Below, piece after piece: positions 15,566-17,225 of a stretch of DNA of 17,225 bases. The DNA lies in the NCBI GenBank assembly GCA_002404675.1, contig DHKE01000082.1, forward strand, positions 1-17,225. The letters are read 5' to 3'. Position 1 is the stretch's first letter, and each line of letters starts with the position of its first letter. The translations under genes were made by a program, and so were the position numbers. The notes beneath the pieces are model-generated. The model was given only the letters and a program-made list of their open reading frames with translations, searched no databases and was not told the DNA's origin. This DNA comes from Porphyromonadaceae bacterium UBA4702. Lineage in GTDB: Bacteria > Bacteroidota > Bacteroidia > Bacteroidales > Muribaculaceae.

Positions 15566-15701
15566 CACTTTCAACTGTCTGTTTATCAGCGAGATGTCTG
15601 TTTTGATGCAAGGCGTTGGCTCTTCACATCGCAGCAGTCTTAAATCTGTTAGTAGCAAAAATCGGCACTCGGAAATATTCACACCAAAAATTTCACCTTT
15701 T

Positions 15702-15734
15702 CTTGCCCATTTGCTGGAAAAGAAGTAACTTTGC
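15702..15734 (+). promoter_or_regulatory. Promoter inside the invertible segment
   Basis: CTTG (15702-15705), a 20-nt spacer and TAACTTTG(C) (15726-15734). This has the same -7 box and spacer as the promoter in front of the nucleoside phosphorylase gene in this window. Predicted initiation is about 15739, just before the right inverted repeat. Confidence 0.72.
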
Positions 15735-15742
15735 GGCGTAGA

Positions 15743-15765
15743 TAACTTCTCTTACAAAGAGAAAT
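15743..15765 (-). repeat. Right 23-bp inverted repeat of the switch
   Basis: Exact reverse complement of 15543-15565, with its core reading TTCTCTTACAAAGAGAA on the + strand. Flanking bases on both sides differ from the left copy, so the repeat boundaries are well defined. Confidence 0.92.
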
Positions 15766-15880
15766 CGCGAGTACCTGCTGCCAAAATCGCATCCCGTTCT
15801 GGTTTTCAATGCAGAGCCGCACCCGTAAATGGTGCGCCTCCACATTGAGTGTCTCTTGTTATTCTGATGTTATCAGCAGC

Positions 15881-15916
15881 CGGGGAGGCGGCACGGCGTG
15901 CCAGGCCTCCTCCCCG
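15881..15916. terminator. GC-rich hairpin after the truncated lipoprotein gene, possible terminator
   Basis: CGGGGAGG (15881-15888) pairs with CCTCCCCG (15909-15916), and inside is a second palindrome GGCACG-G-CGTGCC (15890-15902). It lies 12 nt after the stop of the 17225-15929 gene. Neither strand has a T-run, so it is not a standard intrinsic terminator. The inner CACGGCGTGCC matches the core of the 95-bp repeats and may be a relic of one. Confidence 0.35.
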
Positions 15917-15928
15917 ACCGGGATCGGG

Positions 15929-17225
15929 TTATGCAGGCACGACCTCAAAGGCAGTCTTGCCGTTGTAGGTGGTCTGGTTGAACTTGTAGCCGGACTTCAG
16001 GTACTTGGCATCAGGCTGGCTGCCTACGAATATGCCGCCGGAAATCTCGAATGCAACTTTAGCCTTCTTGTTGGCGGGGTCGTTGTATACCAGTTGATTG
16101 CTGTATTCAAACACGCCGCCCTGTATATACACCTTGAGTTCTTTTGTGCCGTACATATATCCGATTTCAAACAATCCGGAGTCGCTTCTCGTATCGGTAG
16201 TATTGAAGTGGCCGCCCTTGACTGTCACAGTGCTTTCCCTCATACAGAAGACCGGGCCTTGGCTCACATACGTGTTGTTGCCTTCTATTGTGAGGGCAGA
16301 ACCGCAGGACATATTGAACAGAGAAGGTCTCCAGGAACTCGAACTTGTTGCAGAAATCACGCCGTCCTGGCCGCTGACAGTGCAGTTTTGAGCCTTTCCA
16401 GAAGTGGTGCCAAAATAAAATACGCTACTTGTGTCTGTTCCTCTGATTTCACCGCCGGCAGCCATTGTTATTCTGCTGTCGGCCGCGTCGGCTGCGGGCT
16501 GCAAGTGAACATTCTTCAATGCGAGGACATAGTCAATGGTCGTGCCGAACACTTCGGAGTAGTCATTGTAGAAGCCCGCTTTCTTCACTACGAAGTGATC
16601 CTTGCCGTCAGTGCTGGGCACTTTGACGGAAACGTAGCCTTCTGCCACGAAGTTGGTATGTGCGCCCTCGGCGTTGCAGTCTGCCGGGTTGAAGTTGATG
16701 AACTCGCCGCCCTTGACAGTGATCTTGGCAGTGCCGTTCTTGTAGTTGTCATCGTAGCAGTTGAGGACGTAGTCTTTGACCCAGTCTGTAGAGTTTGTCA
16801 GCTGCTCGAAGCGTCCGCCGCGGATTTCAGCCTCGCCGGAGAACACGTACACCACATGGTCGTTGCCGTAGAAGTTGCCGTCCTCGATGATGAGCTTGCC
16901 GCCCTCCTGAACGTCAAACGCGAAGGCGTCGTCTACCTGGGCAACCGGCGTGACTGTGCCGTTGCCGGAGACGGTCAGCTCGCCGCGTACAGAGAACATC
17001 GACCATTTGTCGCCGTTGCTGAAGTCTGCTATCGGGCCTGAAGCGGAGTAGGTCTTGCCGTTGAGGTCGAGGATGTTGCCCTTGCCGCGTATTACCATCG
17101 TCTTGTCGGCAGTCATGTCTTCGGTAAGGTGGATGTACGCGCCGTCGAAATCAGGCTCGATAACCACATTGAAATTCTGGGAGCTGGTCAGGAGCGAGCC
17201 GAAGATGTTGGTGCGGTAGTTGCGC
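15929..17225 (-). CDS. Surface lipoprotein paralog with two beta-helix-like modules, 5' end beyond the window (paralog D)
   Basis: About 432 aa are visible and the frame runs off the right edge. The first visible residues, RNYRTNIFGSLLTSSQNFN then PDFDGAY, are the end of the same N-terminal domain as in the other paralogs, so the missing part should hold a signal peptide and roughly 280 residues. Module 1 has LTVSGNGTV, LIIEDGNFYGN, AEIRGGRFEQL, ITVKGGEFINFNPADC and a GYVSVKV cap. Module 2 has ITMAAGGEIRGT, LTIEGNNTY, VTVKGGHFN, VYIQGGVFEYS, FEISGGIFVG and a GYKFNQTTYNGKTAFEVVPA cap. The layout equals paralog C. It lies upstream of the switch in transcription order, so it has its own promoter or belongs to another unit. 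Confidence 0.86.
   Translation of the reverse strand, partial: RNYRTNIFGSLLTSSQNFNVVIEPDFDGAYIHLTEDMTADKTMVIRGKGNILDLNGKTYSASGPIADFSNGDKWSMFSVRGELTVSGNGTVTPVAQVDDAFAFDVQEGGKLIIEDGNFYGNDHVVYVFSGEAEIRGGRFEQLTNSTDWVKDYVLNCYDDNYKNGTAKITVKGGEFINFNPADCNAEGAHTNFVAEGYVSVKVPSTDGKDHFVVKKAGFYNDYSEVFGTTIDYVLALKNVHLQPAADAADSRITMAAGGEIRGTDTSSVFYFGTTSGKAQNCTVSGQDGVISATSSSSWRPSLFNMSCGSALTIEGNNTYVSQGPVFCMRESTVTVKGGHFNTTDTRSDSGLFEIGYMYGTKELKVYIQGGVFEYSNQLVYNDPANKKAKVAFEISGGIFVGSQPDAKYLKSGYKFNQTTYNGKTAFEVVPA

Larger units (their letters stand above)
15543..15765. promoter_or_regulatory. Putative invertible promoter segment (phase-variation switch), drawn in the OFF orientation
   Basis: The segment is bounded by perfect 23-bp inverted repeats at 15543-15565 and 15743-15765, enclosing 177 bp. 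Inside is a single recognisable promoter on the + strand (-7 box 15726-15733), which points away from the DUF3575 operon. Reflection of the segment (x to 31308 - x) places that box at 15575-15582 on the minus strand, about 50 nt before the DUF3575 start codon. No gene is encoded inside. The layout matches invertible promoters described in Bacteroides for capsule, surface-protein and fimbrial genes. Confidence 0.82.

Noticed and set aside
15809..17041. 410-aa open frame on the + strand opposite paralog D, downstream of the OFF-facing promoter
   Set aside because: Tempting because a promoter points at it, but the translation shows no signal peptide or domain and mirrors the beta-helix codons. 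The antisense RNA idea is kept, the protein is not.

Overview
The window looks like a chromosomal segment of a gut Bacteroidota, order Bacteroidales. Muribaculaceae or a close relative is my best guess from protein style, not a proven placement. The evidence is the repeated Bacteroides-type promoter signature (TTTG or TTG, about 20 nt, TAnnTTTGC), mostly weak Shine-Dalgarno sites, lipoproteins with an acidic stretch after the lipobox cysteine, and the gene families present.

Left part (1-7.7 kb) is mostly housekeeping. A tRNA-Ser(CGA) is cut by the window edge. Next come a nucleoside phosphorylase (+) and a minus-strand pair made of a MATE transporter and a YgjP-like metallopeptidase. Divergent from that pair is a + strand operon: a Fur-family regulator, purA (14-nt overlap) and a DUF1015 protein, closed by a clear intrinsic terminator. 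A short repeat-rich intergenic stretch follows (9-bp tandem units and two palindromic 20-mers). After it is a minus-strand pair, a 50-aa protein plus a GNAT acetyltransferase, laid out like a GNAT-type toxin-antitoxin module.

Right part (7.7-17.2 kb) is a surface-protein locus on the minus strand. Reading in the direction of transcription it holds: a truncated beta-helix lipoprotein (15929-17225); a 223-bp putative invertible promoter (15543-15765); a DUF3575 outer-membrane protein; a short fimbrillin-like/DUF6562-like lipoprotein; and three larger paralogous lipoproteins (13655-11457, 11255-9603, 9390-7882). The larger ones share an N-terminal fimbrillin-like domain and differ in which C-terminal glycine-rich beta-helix-like modules they carry. 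Two copies of a 95-bp element with 25-bp terminal inverted repeats sit in the two gaps between the three large lipoprotein genes.

The most notable find is the switch. Two 23-bp inverted repeats, perfect in sequence, flank 177 bp that contain one recognisable promoter. In this assembly the promoter points away from the DUF3575/lipoprotein operon (OFF) and into the 3' end of the neighbouring lipoprotein gene (antisense). Inversion would place it about 50 nt upstream of the DUF3575 start codon (ON). The whole operon is therefore a good candidate for a phase-variable surface adhesin or fimbria-like system. No recombinase gene lies in the window.
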